Positions 9,141 to 18,065 of a stretch of 64,000 nt of DNA are shown one piece after another. The DNA is from Litoribaculum gwangyangense (GTDB lineage Bacteria; Bacteroidota; Bacteroidia; Flavobacteriales; Flavobacteriaceae): assembly GCF_039543505.1 (NCBI RefSeq), contig NZ_BAABJW010000003.1, positions 248,001-312,000 on the forward strand, given 5' to 3'. The notes under the pieces are model-generated. The model saw nothing but the letters and a program-made list of their open reading frames with translations. It was not told the DNA's origin and searched no databases. How positions within the stretch are numbered: position 1 is the first letter of the stretch; each line of letters opens with the position of its first letter. A program made the translations under genes and the position numbers.

Positions 9141-11429
9141 ATGAAATCATTTAAACATATACTAAGCTTCTTTTTGATGACCACATTGATTATATCGTGT
9201 TTTAAAGACGATGATGTATTGGACAACAGATTGAGCTTAAACCCTAAGAACATATCCGAAATCATATCGGACAATCCGGATTTATCAACATTGGCATCGG
9301 CTTTGGAAGCTGCTGGCCTTATTGAAACATTAAAAAGCACAACTACCTACACGGTTTTTGCGCCAAATAATTCTGCTTTCAGCGGTGTAGATACCTCTAC
9401 TCTTTCTGATGAAGGGCTTCTCAATGTGCTTTTAAATCATGTTGTGAGTACTACAAGACCAGATTTTACTTCAACTATGACAACAGGTTATTTAAAATCT
9501 TTGGCCTCTGGTCCTGATGGCACTAAACTTAGCCTTTTTGTAAATAATTCAGATGACATCAAACTTAACGTTAATGCATCCATTGTTAATGACGGCAAAG
9601 ATCTAGGAGCTACAAACGGTATTGTACATGTTACAGATAATGTGATACTTCCGCCTACTCTGGTTGACCATGTCCTAGCCAACCCAAATTATTCCTCTTT
9701 AGCTGCTGCGCTTGTAAAAGCTGATTTGATAGATACCTTAAATGGTACCGATATTTTTACCGTCTTTGCGCCAAATAATGCCGCTTTCGAAAAATTTATG
9801 ATGGATGTTGAAGATGCCTTTGGTTGGACATCATTGGACGAAATACCTGTGGACATCTTAACAGAAGTATTACTTTATCATGTGGTTGCTAGTACTAACC
9901 TTTTATCTGGAGATGCCTTAGAGTCAACTCAAACAACTTTGCAAGGTGAGAGTTTTTCTATAGGTGCTGATGCTAGTATAGATGATATGAGCTATACTAA
10001 TAGTAATATAAATTTAGTTGACATACAAGCCATAAACGGGGTCATACATGGTGTTGATAAAATATTACTACCTGATTCTGTTTTCCAATCCATCCTAAGC
10101 AGAACACTTAACATTGTTGAAAGATGTGATGATAGAAATTTCACATCATTTACAGCGGCAGTAGAAAAAGTTGGCTTAACCTCACAGGTTTCCACAGACC
10201 AACTCACTGCTTTTGCACCTAATAACAATGCATTCACTACGTTTTTCCTTACCATTGATAATTTTGATAGTTTAGATGATTTTGATACTCCTGAAGAACT
10301 GGATTTATTGAAAAAACTCGTTGAGTACCATTTAGCTATTGGAACTACCCTTTCAAGCGGACTAACTCCCGGAATGACTATCGAGACCCTCAATGGAGAG
10401 TCCATTACCTTTGATGCAGGGTCCATGTCTTTTGTCCCAACGCACGAAAATGCACCAAATGGGGGGATTGTAACGGCAGATATTGGAGCCAATAACGGAG
10501 TAATCCATGAAATTGATAATGTTTTGGTACCTGATACAGAAGCCACTGCATTGGGTTATCCTTTACCTCCCTCTGGAGCTGCAGTTTATGGTTATGAAAT
10601 CTATGACGACGCCTTAAATTCAGCATTTTGGATAGGCGGATGGACTACACCAGATTTTTCAAATACGGACCAAGTAAAATCCGGAATTTACTCAATTCGA
10701 GTTGATTATCAAGGTGATGATGGTTTCCAAATTGGTGGTGCAGGAGAAGATTTAACACAATATTCTACGGTTAATGCAGCTTTATATTCTGAAAATGGAA
10801 CTTCTGTTACGTTTATATTAAACGAACAATGGAATAATGGTCAAACGGTAAGCATCCCTGCCGGTGAATGGACCTATGTTTCAATTCCAATCACGAACAT
10901 TTCAAATGGGACAACAATACTAGATCAATTTGTAATTAGAGATGCCAGTTTATCTCCCAATACATTATATATTGACGAAGTGGGTCTAGATGTTACTTAT
11001 GAACAGCCCATTCCAACTTTCAACTATGAAATTTACACTGAAAATAATTTAACAGCTGATTGGATAGGTGGATGGACCTCTCCTGTTTTTGATGACACAT
11101 CTAACCCAAGTACTGGTATATTTTCAATACGCAATGTTATGCCAGCAGATCAAGGTTTCCAATTAGGAGGCACTAATATTGATTTATCAGCATACTCAGT
11201 TGTAAAATTCTCCATCTATTGTGAAGATGCAACATCATTCAGATTGGTTATGAATGAGGAATGGGGAAATGGTTATTATTTTAATCCTACACCAGGCCAG
11301 TGGAATCATTACACAGTCCCGCTTAATGACACACTTCTTAATGGAAGTACAACATACACTCAATTTGTCATCCAAGAGCAAGGCTTAAATGATGTAGTCG
11401 TCTTCATTGATGACATAGGGTTTAATTAA
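9141..11429 (+). CDS. Lipoprotein with three fasciclin (FAS1) domains and two C-terminal binding-type modules
   Basis: A 762-residue lipoprotein (Cys20 in LIISCFKDDD). The ATG at 9141 is preferred to the TTG just before it. Three FAS1 domains occupy about residues 35-175, 175-315 and 318-472. Each has the H1 motif (YTVFAPNNSAF, FTVFAPNNAAF, LTAFAPNNNAF) and the NGVIH-type H2 motif. Two tandem repeats follow at about residues 483-620 and 627-762, starting YEIYDDALNSAFWIGGW and YEIYTENNLTADWIGGW. FAS1 domains usually mediate adhesion, while the tandem modules resemble the C-terminal module of the preceding protein. It is the last gene of the susC operon and is followed by a terminator. A role in holding polysaccharide at the surface is inferred. 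Confidence 0.88.
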   Translation: MKSFKHILSFFLMTTLIISCFKDDDVLDNRLSLNPKNISEIISDNPDLSTLASALEAAGLIETLKSTTTYTVFAPNNSAFSGVDTSTLSDEGLLNVLLNHVVSTTRPDFTSTMTTGYLKSLASGPDGTKLSLFVNNSDDIKLNVNASIVNDGKDLGATNGIVHVTDNVILPPTLVDHVLANPNYSSLAAALVKADLIDTLNGTDIFTVFAPNNAAFEKFMMDVEDAFGWTSLDEIPVDILTEVLLYHVVASTNLLSGDALESTQTTLQGESFSIGADASIDDMSYTNSNINLVDIQAINGVIHGVDKILLPDSVFQSILSRTLNIVERCDDRNFTSFTAAVEKVGLTSQVSTDQLTAFAPNNNAFTTFFLTIDNFDSLDDFDTPEELDLLKKLVEYHLAIGTTLSSGLTPGMTIETLNGESITFDAGSMSFVPTHENAPNGGIVTADIGANNGVIHEIDNVLVPDTEATALGYPLPPSGAAVYGYEIYDDALNSAFWIGGWTTPDFSNTDQVKSGIYSIRVDYQGDDGFQIGGAGEDLTQYSTVNAALYSENGTSVTFILNEQWNNGQTVSIPAGEWTYVSIPITNISNGTTILDQFVIRDASLSPNTLYIDEVGLDVTYEQPIPTFNYEIYTENNLTADWIGGWTSPVFDDTSNPSTGIFSIRNVMPADQGFQLGGTNIDLSAYSVVKFSIYCEDATSFRLVMNEEWGNGYYFNPTPGQWNHYTVPLNDTLLNGSTTYTQFVIQEQGLNDVVVFIDDIGFN

Positions 11430-11465
11430 ACTTTTAGTTCAATTTAGTTTATTAGTAATTAGTTT

Positions 11466-11505
11466 AACCTTTACAAAGCATTCAGTTTTGTAAAGGTTAT
11501 TTTTA
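11466..11505 (+). terminator. Rho-independent terminator of the susC operon
   Basis: An inverted repeat, AACCTTTACAAA (11466-11477) against TTTGTAAAGGTT (11487-11498), with a short loop and a trailing T-rich run (ATTTTTAA). It lies 37 bases after the stop of the fasciclin gene. Confidence 0.8.
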
Positions 11506-11609
11506 ATAGCTCTTCAGCCTTAATATCTCAAAATATTTAGTTCCATGTTACTGGTTAAATTCCATAACTCCTCCAAAGGTTAAAAAATATTATATTCATA
11601 ATAATAAAA

Positions 11610-11643
11610 AAAACACTGAAAATCCCAAGACCTTCAGTGTTTT
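11610..11643 (-). terminator. Terminator downstream of tRNA-Pro
   Basis: A hairpin of AAAACACTGAA (11610-11620) and TTCAGTGTTTT (11633-11643). Read on the minus strand it ends in an eight-base T run, as expected for transcription leaving the tRNA. It is about 25 bases past the tRNA 3' end and could also stop plus-strand read-through. Confidence 0.75.
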
Positions 11644-11668
11644 ATAATACAACCTATAACTAAGTTTG

Positions 11669-11743
11669 TCGGGGTGGCAGGATTCGAACCTGCGACCTCC
11701 GCGTCCCAAACGCGGCGCGATAACCGGGCTACGCTACACCCCG
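11669..11743 (-). tRNA. tRNA-Pro (anticodon TGG)
   Basis: The minus strand folds as a complete tRNA. The 7-bp acceptor stem is CGGGGTG (11743-11737) with CACCCCG (11676-11670) and an A discriminator base at 11669. The anticodon stem-loop CGCGTTTGGGACGCG gives anticodon TGG. The T-arm contains GGTTCGAATCC. CCA is not encoded. No intron or irregularity is seen. A good promoter element lies upstream and a terminator downstream. Confidence 0.97.
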
Positions 11744-11766
11744 ATTGTGGTTATCAATAAGGGTTG

Positions 11767-11774
11767 CAAATATA
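11767..11774 (-). promoter_or_regulatory. Promoter -7 element for tRNA-Pro
   Basis: TATATTTG on the minus strand matches the Bacteroidota TAnnTTTG consensus. It is 23 bases upstream of the tRNA 5' end, a plausible distance for a short leader. The -33 element is not evident. Confidence 0.6.
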
Positions 11775-11866
11775 CTTTTTTTATTCATTTCAGTGTCACA
11801 TTTTTTAAAATTATTTCTTGTTTAAAATTGATAATTTAGCAACTGTAAATTGTGACATGCTTTTAA

Positions 11867-14164
11867 ATGTACAGGATAAAAATCTTTATTTTAACTTTTT
11901 TAATTATCAATAATACTTATCTAGCTGTAAGCCAAGTAAGTATAACGGGAAAAATAGTAGATGACAATGCCTTACCCGTTGGTTTAGTAAAAATAACCAA
12001 TATCAAGGATAAAACCACTGTGGTCTCTGATATTGACGGTACTTTTAAACTGGATAATATCGGATTCTATTCATTTGAAAAAGAAGGCTATTATGAGAAA
12101 ATCTTGGAATTTAATAAAGATATATTTTACATTGTTCAACTTAATATAAACCATTCCCAACTAAATGAAGTTGTAATAAACGCCAATCAAATTCCAAAAA
12201 AAATTAAAAATTCAACAACATCTATCAACATCATTACTTCCAAAGATATTCTGCGTTCAAATAACACCGATTTTGCGCCAATTCTGAATAGAGTTCCGGG
12301 AGTTTTTATGCAAACAGGTGCCCTAAACACAAACCGCATAACAATAAGGGGCATTGGTTCTAGAACACCTTTTGGAACATCCAAAATCAGGGCATACTTT
12401 AAGGACATTCCACTAACAAACGGAAGTGGGGAAACAACTATTGAAGATTTTGAGCTCGCTTCCATATCACGTTTTGAAATTATAAAAGGTGCTGCCTCCA
12501 GTATTTACGGTGCGGGTTTAGGTGGTATTATTCATTTAACACCTCAAAATGCCTATCTCAATAATTCAAGTTTTAATAGTGAATTATCTGTGGGTTCTTT
12601 CGGTTTACAAAAAGGCCTTTTAAACATTAATCATGGTACTACAAATAATGGTTTTAGAGCGGTTTACAGCAACACCCAAAGTGATGGTTTTCGGGAAAAT
12701 AACGAATACAAAAGGCAAACCTTCACCCTAAGTTCCAATCATTTTTTAAGCAAAAAAGATGAATTAACGTTCTTAGCAAGTTATGTGCAATTGAAAGCTT
12801 TTATACCAAGCTCAATAAACGAAAATGCATTTTTAAACAATCCAAAATCAGCGGCATTCTCATGGAAACAATCACGAGGTTTTGAAGATTCAAACAGAGG
12901 TATTTTTGGTTTATCGTGGAATTATCAATACCAAAGTAATCTTAAGCAATCAACTAGTCTTTTCACATCTTTTAGAGATGCTTATGAACCAAGACCATTT
13001 AACATTTTAAAAGAAAAAACATTTGCAGTAGGAGCTAGAAGTCGATTATTGGGAAACTTCGAACTATTTAGTAATAATATGGACTGGACTTTAGGTGGTG
13101 AATTTTTTAATGACACCTACAAATATCAAACCTTTGAAAACCTATATGAAGATTTTCCGCCCGAAACTGGAAGTGTTCAAGGCAATGAGTTATCAAACTT
13201 TAAAGAAAAACGTAATTACTACAATATTTTTGCAGAATTAAATTATGCCTTGTCAGAAAAAACTACTTTATCCTTAGGGCTTAATTTGAACCAAACAAAC
13301 TATATATTAGAAGATAATTTTCTGGTTACAAGTCTCAATTCAGACCAATCTGGGCGCTTTAGATACAAAAATATATTGTCCCCTAATATTGGGGTTTCCT
13401 ATTTAATTTCAAAAAGCATCAGTCTTTTTTCAAATATTAGCCATGGATTTTCACCCCTTTCCCTTCAAGAAACCTTACTACCAGACGGACAAATAAATAC
13501 CAATTTAAAACCTGAAACCGGTTGGAATTTTGAAATTGGAACACGGGGTTCTATGTTAAATAATAAATTACAGATTAATACCTCTTTATATCAACTCAAC
13601 ATCAAGAACCTGCTAGTTTCAAGAAGAATATCAGAGGATCAATATATAGGTATTAATGCCGGTAAAACCCAACACCATGGTTTAGAATTGGATGTTAATT
13701 ATGAATGGATTTCCAAAGAAGCTTTATCGATTACATCTTTCCTATCTTACTCTCTAAATAATTTTACCTTTAAAAGGTTTATTGATGATGGTAATGATTA
13801 TTCAGGAAATGATTTAACCGGCGTTCCATCAAATATTTTTAACTTTGGAATTGATTTTGATACGGCTCTTGGTATTTATGGAAATATAAATTACCAGCAT
13901 GTTGGCAAAATGCCCATAACAGATAGTAATAATTTGTATACTAACAGATACAATTTAACCAATCTAAAAATTGGGCACGTAACAAATCTTAATAAAAAGC
14001 TAAAATTAAACATTTTCTTAGGCTTAAACAATATCTTTGAGGAGCAATACGCGTCGCAAATCCTTATAAACGCAACAGGGTTTGGTGGCAGTGCACCACG
14101 TTATTATTATCCTGGGAACCCAATAAATTATTTTACAGGAATTAACTTAGATTATAAATTTTAA
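11867..14164 (+). CDS. TonB-dependent receptor linked to PQQ dehydrogenase
   Basis: A 765-residue outer membrane receptor. A signal peptide (to about residue 22, ending LAVSQ) precedes a carboxypeptidase-regulatory-like domain (VSITGKIVDDNALPVG, residues 23-100). The plug domain contains VPGVFMQTG, NRITIRGIGSRTPFGTSKIRAYFKDIP and the conserved IKGAASSIYGAGLGG. The remainder is a 22-strand-type barrel ending in a terminal Phe. It is not a SusC type: it is shorter and has no SusD neighbour. The next two genes, 19 and 5 bases apart, encode a PQQ-type sugar dehydrogenase and a cytochrome c, which suggests import of PQQ or a sugar/metal cofactor. That link is inferred; a siderophore or metal receptor is the alternative. 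Confidence 0.92.
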   Translation: MYRIKIFILTFLIINNTYLAVSQVSITGKIVDDNALPVGLVKITNIKDKTTVVSDIDGTFKLDNIGFYSFEKEGYYEKILEFNKDIFYIVQLNINHSQLNEVVINANQIPKKIKNSTTSINIITSKDILRSNNTDFAPILNRVPGVFMQTGALNTNRITIRGIGSRTPFGTSKIRAYFKDIPLTNGSGETTIEDFELASISRFEIIKGAASSIYGAGLGGIIHLTPQNAYLNNSSFNSELSVGSFGLQKGLLNINHGTTNNGFRAVYSNTQSDGFRENNEYKRQTFTLSSNHFLSKKDELTFLASYVQLKAFIPSSINENAFLNNPKSAAFSWKQSRGFEDSNRGIFGLSWNYQYQSNLKQSTSLFTSFRDAYEPRPFNILKEKTFAVGARSRLLGNFELFSNNMDWTLGGEFFNDTYKYQTFENLYEDFPPETGSVQGNELSNFKEKRNYYNIFAELNYALSEKTTLSLGLNLNQTNYILEDNFLVTSLNSDQSGRFRYKNILSPNIGVSYLISKSISLFSNISHGFSPLSLQETLLPDGQINTNLKPETGWNFEIGTRGSMLNNKLQINTSLYQLNIKNLLVSRRISEDQYIGINAGKTQHHGLELDVNYEWISKEALSITSFLSYSLNNFTFKRFIDDGNDYSGNDLTGVPSNIFNFGIDFDTALGIYGNINYQHVGKMPITDSNNLYTNRYNLTNLKIGHVTNLNKKLKLNIFLGLNNIFEEQYASQILINATGFGGSAPRYYYPGNPINYFTGINLDYKF

Positions 14165-14183
14165 TGCATTTTTTAAAAATAAC

Positions 14184-15308
14184 ATGAAAAATCTACATTC
14201 ATTACTCATATTAGTTTTTATTTCTCTTAGCGCTTGTGCACAACAACAAGAATCGGAGGTGAAAGCTGAATCACCAACAAATATTAATTATACATCCGAA
14301 TTGGTAGTTGCTGATTTAAATATTCCATGGGGAATGACATTTTTACCTGACGGAAGTATGCTTATTACCGAAAAAACTGGTGAACTCATTCTTTTTAAAG
14401 ATGGCAAAAAAAATCTTGTTGATGGTGTTCCCGATATTTATGTTCGAGGTCAAGGTGGCTTTCTAGATATTAAAACCCACCCAGATTACAAAAATAACGG
14501 TTGGATTTACTTCACATATGCATCATCTGAAGGTGAAGGCGATGGAGGTAACACAGCGCTAATGAGAGCAAAATTAGATGGTCTTTCACTAGTTGAAAAA
14601 CAATTATTGTACAAAGCGGGCCCAAATACCAAAAGAGGTCAGCATTTTGGTTCTCGAATAGAATTTGACAACGAGGGTTATTTATACTTTTCCATAGGGG
14701 AACGCGGTGAGCGAGACGTTAACCCCCAAGATATCACCAGAGATTGTGGTAAAATTTATAGATTACATGATGATGGTTCGGTTCCTTCAGATAATCCTTT
14801 TGTTGAAATAGAAAATGCGAAAACAGCTATTTTTAGTTATGGCCATAGAAATCCACAAGGCATGGCAAAAAACCCTTATACAGGCGCTATTTGGGTTAAT
14901 GAACATGGGCCCAAAGGAGGTGACGAAATAAACATTGTAGAAAAAGGAAAAAATTATGGTTGGCCAGTAATTTCATATGGCATCAATTACAGCGGTACAC
15001 CATTTACCGATATCACTGAAAAAGAAGGTATGGAACAGCCTCTTTTTTATTGGGTTCCATCTATTGCCCCCAGCGGTATGGCTTTCGTTTCATCGGATAT
15101 CTATCCCGAATGGAAAGGCAATATTTTAGTAGGTTCATTAAAATTTGAATACTTAGAGCGATTGGTTTTAGAAAATAATAACGTAATTAAACGTGAAAAA
15201 TTATTAGAAGGTACCGGTCGCGTTAGAAACGTTATTCAAGGGCCTGATGGCTATATTTATGTAGCCATTGAAGGTAAAGGTATTATGAAAATTGTTCCTA
15301 AAAAATAA
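14184..15308 (+). CDS. PQQ-dependent sugar dehydrogenase-type lipoprotein (glucose/sorbosone dehydrogenase family)
   Basis: A 374-residue lipoprotein (Cys18 in LSACAQ) of the six-bladed propeller family that includes soluble aldose dehydrogenases. Propeller motifs are LNIPWGMTFLPDGSMLITEK, GQGGFLDIKTHPDY, GQHFGSRIEFDNEGYLYFSIGERG, SYGHRNPQGMAKNP and WVNEHGPKGGDEINI, then PSIAPSGMAF. These are the positions that hold PQQ and calcium in characterised relatives. It would oxidise sugars in the periplasm or at the outer membrane and pass electrons to a cytochrome; the next gene encodes one. Some family members have no proven PQQ activity, so the reaction is tentative. Confidence 0.88.
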   Translation: MKNLHSLLILVFISLSACAQQQESEVKAESPTNINYTSELVVADLNIPWGMTFLPDGSMLITEKTGELILFKDGKKNLVDGVPDIYVRGQGGFLDIKTHPDYKNNGWIYFTYASSEGEGDGGNTALMRAKLDGLSLVEKQLLYKAGPNTKRGQHFGSRIEFDNEGYLYFSIGERGERDVNPQDITRDCGKIYRLHDDGSVPSDNPFVEIENAKTAIFSYGHRNPQGMAKNPYTGAIWVNEHGPKGGDEINIVEKGKNYGWPVISYGINYSGTPFTDITEKEGMEQPLFYWVPSIAPSGMAFVSSDIYPEWKGNILVGSLKFEYLERLVLENNNVIKREKLLEGTGRVRNVIQGPDGYIYVAIEGKGIMKIVPKK

Positions 15309-15313
15309 ATTAA

Positions 15314-15715
15314 ATGAAACCATTCCTCATTTTTATTTCATTAACCATTTCAACATTTTCAAGTTGCTTTAGTCAAAATAAAGCTTTGGAAGAAAGTATA
15401 GAAAGAGGTAGTTTGGTATATGAAGATTTTTGTGTTACCTGCCACTTACCAAACGGTGAAGGTGTTGAAAATGTGTATCCCCCTTTAGCTAAATCAGATT
15501 ATTTGATGAAAAATCTACAAGGAAGTATCAAAGGTGTTAAATACGGACAAAAAGGTGAGATTATTGTTAATGGCAAAACCTACAATGGCTATATGGCACC
15601 CCTGGGTTTAGGGAATGATGAAATTGCCGATGTTATGAATTACGTAACCAATAGTTGGGGCAATAAAAACGAAAAAATGATTACAGAAACAGAAGTTTCT
15701 GCAATTAAAAAATAA
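15314..15715 (+). CDS. Mono-haem cytochrome c
   Basis: A 133-residue exported c-type cytochrome. The haem-binding motif is CVTCH (residues 40-44) and the likely axial Met is in GYMAPLG (about residue 94). The N-terminus is a signal peptide, and STFSSCFSQ could make it a lipoprotein. It starts 5 bases after the PQQ-type dehydrogenase, so it is the probable electron acceptor for that enzyme. There is no terminator between them. Confidence 0.93.
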   Translation: MKPFLIFISLTISTFSSCFSQNKALEESIERGSLVYEDFCVTCHLPNGEGVENVYPPLAKSDYLMKNLQGSIKGVKYGQKGEIIVNGKTYNGYMAPLGLGNDEIADVMNYVTNSWGNKNEKMITETEVSAIKK

Positions 15716-15747
15716 CATTTCTACATGCAGTTCACTTTACAATTAAC

Positions 15748-15755
15748 TAACTTTG
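15748..15755 (+). promoter_or_regulatory. Promoter -7 element for udk operon
   Basis: TAACTTTG matches TAnnTTTG and lies 22 bases before the uridine kinase start codon. It overlaps a small inverted repeat, CTTTACAA (15735-15742) with TTGTAAAG (15753-15760). That repeat may be incidental or an operator. Confidence 0.5.
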
Positions 15756-15777
15756 TAAAGTTGATAAACTATTTTTT

Positions 15778-16383
15778 ATGCTTGTTATAGGAATTGCTGG
15801 TGGCACAGGTTGTGGTAAAACTACCGTTGTAAATCAAATACTTAACGAACTTCCAGAGGGCGAAGTTGGTATTATTTCACAAGATTCTTATTATAATGAC
15901 ACGTCGCATTTAAGTTATGATGAACGGGTTCAAATAAATTTTGACCACCCAAGATCCATTGATTTTGAATTACTTGAAGCGCATTTAAAAGAACTAAAAA
16001 AAGGCAATCCTATACACCAACCTGTCTATTCTTTCGTTAAACATAATAGAACTGGCGATACGGTTTTAACACACCCCAGAAAAGTGATGATAGTTGAAGG
16101 TATTTTAATTCTTACAAACCCAGAATTAAGAGCCATGTTTGACATTAAAATATTTGTGCATGCAGATAGTGATGAACGTTTAATAAGACGTTTAAAGCGT
16201 GATATTTGTGAACGAGGTAGGGATTTAGACGAAGTTTTAACAAGATACAAAACAACATTAAAGCCCATGCACAATCAGTTTATAGAACCCATGAAAGAGT
16301 TTGCAGACATCATTATACCCAACAACCATTACAATACGGTAGCGATAGATATTGTAAAAACCATTATAAACGATAAACTTTAA
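15778..16383 (+). CDS. udk: Uridine kinase
   Basis: Phosphorylates uridine and cytidine to UMP/CMP in pyrimidine salvage; cytoplasmic. The protein has 201 residues, the normal length. The P-loop GGTGCGKT is at residues 8-15. Other family features are DSYYNDTSHLSYDERVQINFDHP near residue 40, the PVYSF segment, and the lid with RLIRRLKRDICERGRDLDEV. The stop is followed directly by the start of the FtsB/DivIC-like gene, so the two are co-translated. Confidence 0.96.
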   Translation: MLVIGIAGGTGCGKTTVVNQILNELPEGEVGIISQDSYYNDTSHLSYDERVQINFDHPRSIDFELLEAHLKELKKGNPIHQPVYSFVKHNRTGDTVLTHPRKVMIVEGILILTNPELRAMFDIKIFVHADSDERLIRRLKRDICERGRDLDEVLTRYKTTLKPMHNQFIEPMKEFADIIIPNNHYNTVAIDIVKTIINDKL

Positions 16384-16698
16384 ATGGCCACTTTCAAAAA
16401 CAAATATTTAAAACTATTTAAAAATTGGTTCATTCTAATTTTGGTGATTTTTGTTGTTTGGATGTTATTTTTTGATGCTAATTCATGGCTCATACATCAT
16501 GAATTAAATTCCGAAATCGATGATCTTGAAAACGAAAAAGAATACTACAAAAAGGAAATAGAAAAAGACAATAAAGCCATTAAGGAATTAAGTACCGAAG
16601 AAGGTTTGGAGAAATTTGCACGTGAAGAGTATTACATGAAACGTGATAATGAAGAAATTTTCATAATTGAATATGAAGATAGCTTAAAGACTAAATAA
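16384..16698 (+). CDS. FtsB/DivIC-type septum formation initiator
   Basis: A 104-residue single-pass membrane protein. A short basic cytoplasmic tail (TFKNKYLKLFKNW) precedes one transmembrane helix at about residues 15-33. A charged coiled coil follows (ENEKEYYKKEIEKDNKAIKEL), then the family's FAREEYYMKRDNEEIFIIEY segment. FtsB/DivIC proteins act in the divisome with FtsL and FtsQ/DivIB. It starts immediately after the udk stop and ends 2 bases before the mutase small-subunit gene. Confidence 0.88.
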   Translation: MATFKNKYLKLFKNWFILILVIFVVWMLFFDANSWLIHHELNSEIDDLENEKEYYKKEIEKDNKAIKELSTEEGLEKFAREEYYMKRDNEEIFIIEYEDSLKTK

Positions 16699-16700
16699 TT

Positions 16701-18065
16701 ATGATCAATAAGTTGTTTAGCGAATTTAATCCTGTTTCTGCAAAACAGTGGAAACAAAAAATACAGTTTGATATAAAAGGTGCTGACTACAATGATGCAT
16801 TGGTTTGGGCAACAAATGAAGATATTTCGGTTAAACCCTTTTACCATGCTGATGATTTTCATGAATTACCCAATATTTCAAATACCGAGGCTACGCAATG
16901 GAAAATTTGCCAATCCATTTATGTGGCCCATGTTGAAAAATCGAATTTAAACGCTATTGATGCGATTGAAAGAGGTGCTGAAAGTATACAATTTATCATT
17001 TCCACTAAAGATATTTTAATTCATGATTTAATAAAAAATATCGATTTAGATAAAGTTGCTGTTCATCTAGAATTACAATTTCTTTCCGAAGAATTTATAA
17101 AACTAATACCAAACGTTGCGAATATTCACGTTCATTATGATATTGTAAATAACCTAGCTAAAACAGGCAATTGGTATACTAATTTAAAAGACGATTTTCA
17201 ACAATTTGAACATCTAGTAAAAAGAACAAATTCTATTACTGTTGATACTACATTATACCAAAACGCTGGAGCTACTGTAGTTCAACAATTAGCTTATGGG
17301 TTAGCTCATGCCAATGAATATTTAAATCACTTAAATAACATCATAGTAAGTGAAGCAAAGCAATCTCTACAAATCACTTTCAAAACCTCCATTGGCACTA
17401 ATTATTTCTTTGAAATTGCCAAACTTAGAGCACTACGAACCCTATGGAATTCGCTAGCTTCAGAGTATGATGTGAATCCAAACTGCCTAATCATAGCAAC
17501 GCCAACAAAACGGAATAAAACCATTTATGATTACAACACCAATATGTTGCGAACCACAACCGAGTGTATGAGTGCTATTTTGGGTGGTGCCAATACCATT
17601 TGTAATTTGCCTTATGATAACATTTACCATAAAACCAATGAATTTGGTGAGCGGATTGCCAGAAACCAATTATTAATTTTAAAAAATGAAAGCTATTTTG
17701 ATAAAGTTAATAACCCCGCAGATGGGGCCTATTACATTGAAATTTTGACCAAGCAACTAGCTGAAAAAGCTTTGGATTTGTTTAAAGATATAGAAGCCAA
17801 CAATGGATTTTTAAAACAATTAAAACAAGGTACGATACAAAGAAAAATAAAGGAAAGTGCCTATAAAGAACAACACCTATTTGATGAAGGAGAAGAAATA
17901 TTATTAGGCACAAACAAACACCTTAATATGAGTGATAAAATGAAAAATGAACTTGAAATTTATCCTTTTGTAAAAACTAAACAAGGAAAAACCTTAATTG
18001 AGCCTATTTTAGAAAAACGATTAGCTGAAAAAATAGAACAAAAAAGATTAAAAAATGAAAATTAA
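16701..18065 (+). CDS. Methylmalonyl-CoA mutase small subunit
   Basis: A 454-residue protein related to the catalytic barrel of methylmalonyl-CoA mutase. It has FSEFNPVSAKQWKQKIQFDIKG at the N-terminus, VDTTLYQNAGATVVQQLAYGLAH near residue 180, and TNEFGERIARNQLLILKNES near 315. The length is below that of small subunits of about 600 residues: the C-terminal cobalamin-like domain is missing and the chain ends soon after the barrel. The small subunit is normally non-catalytic and stabilises the large one. It overlaps the start of the following lipoprotein gene by 11 bases. Confidence 0.92.
   Translation: MINKLFSEFNPVSAKQWKQKIQFDIKGADYNDALVWATNEDISVKPFYHADDFHELPNISNTEATQWKICQSIYVAHVEKSNLNAIDAIERGAESIQFIISTKDILIHDLIKNIDLDKVAVHLELQFLSEEFIKLIPNVANIHVHYDIVNNLAKTGNWYTNLKDDFQQFEHLVKRTNSITVDTTLYQNAGATVVQQLAYGLAHANEYLNHLNNIIVSEAKQSLQITFKTSIGTNYFFEIAKLRALRTLWNSLASEYDVNPNCLIIATPTKRNKTIYDYNTNMLRTTTECMSAILGGANTICNLPYDNIYHKTNEFGERIARNQLLILKNESYFDKVNNPADGAYYIEILTKQLAEKALDLFKDIEANNGFLKQLKQGTIQRKIKESAYKEQHLFDEGEEILLGTNKHLNMSDKMKNELEIYPFVKTKQGKTLIEPILEKRLAEKIEQKRLKNEN

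Noticed and set aside
9992..10546. A 184-codon minus-strand frame in the fasciclin gene
   Set aside because: It mirrors FAS1-coding sequence and has no start context or family features.
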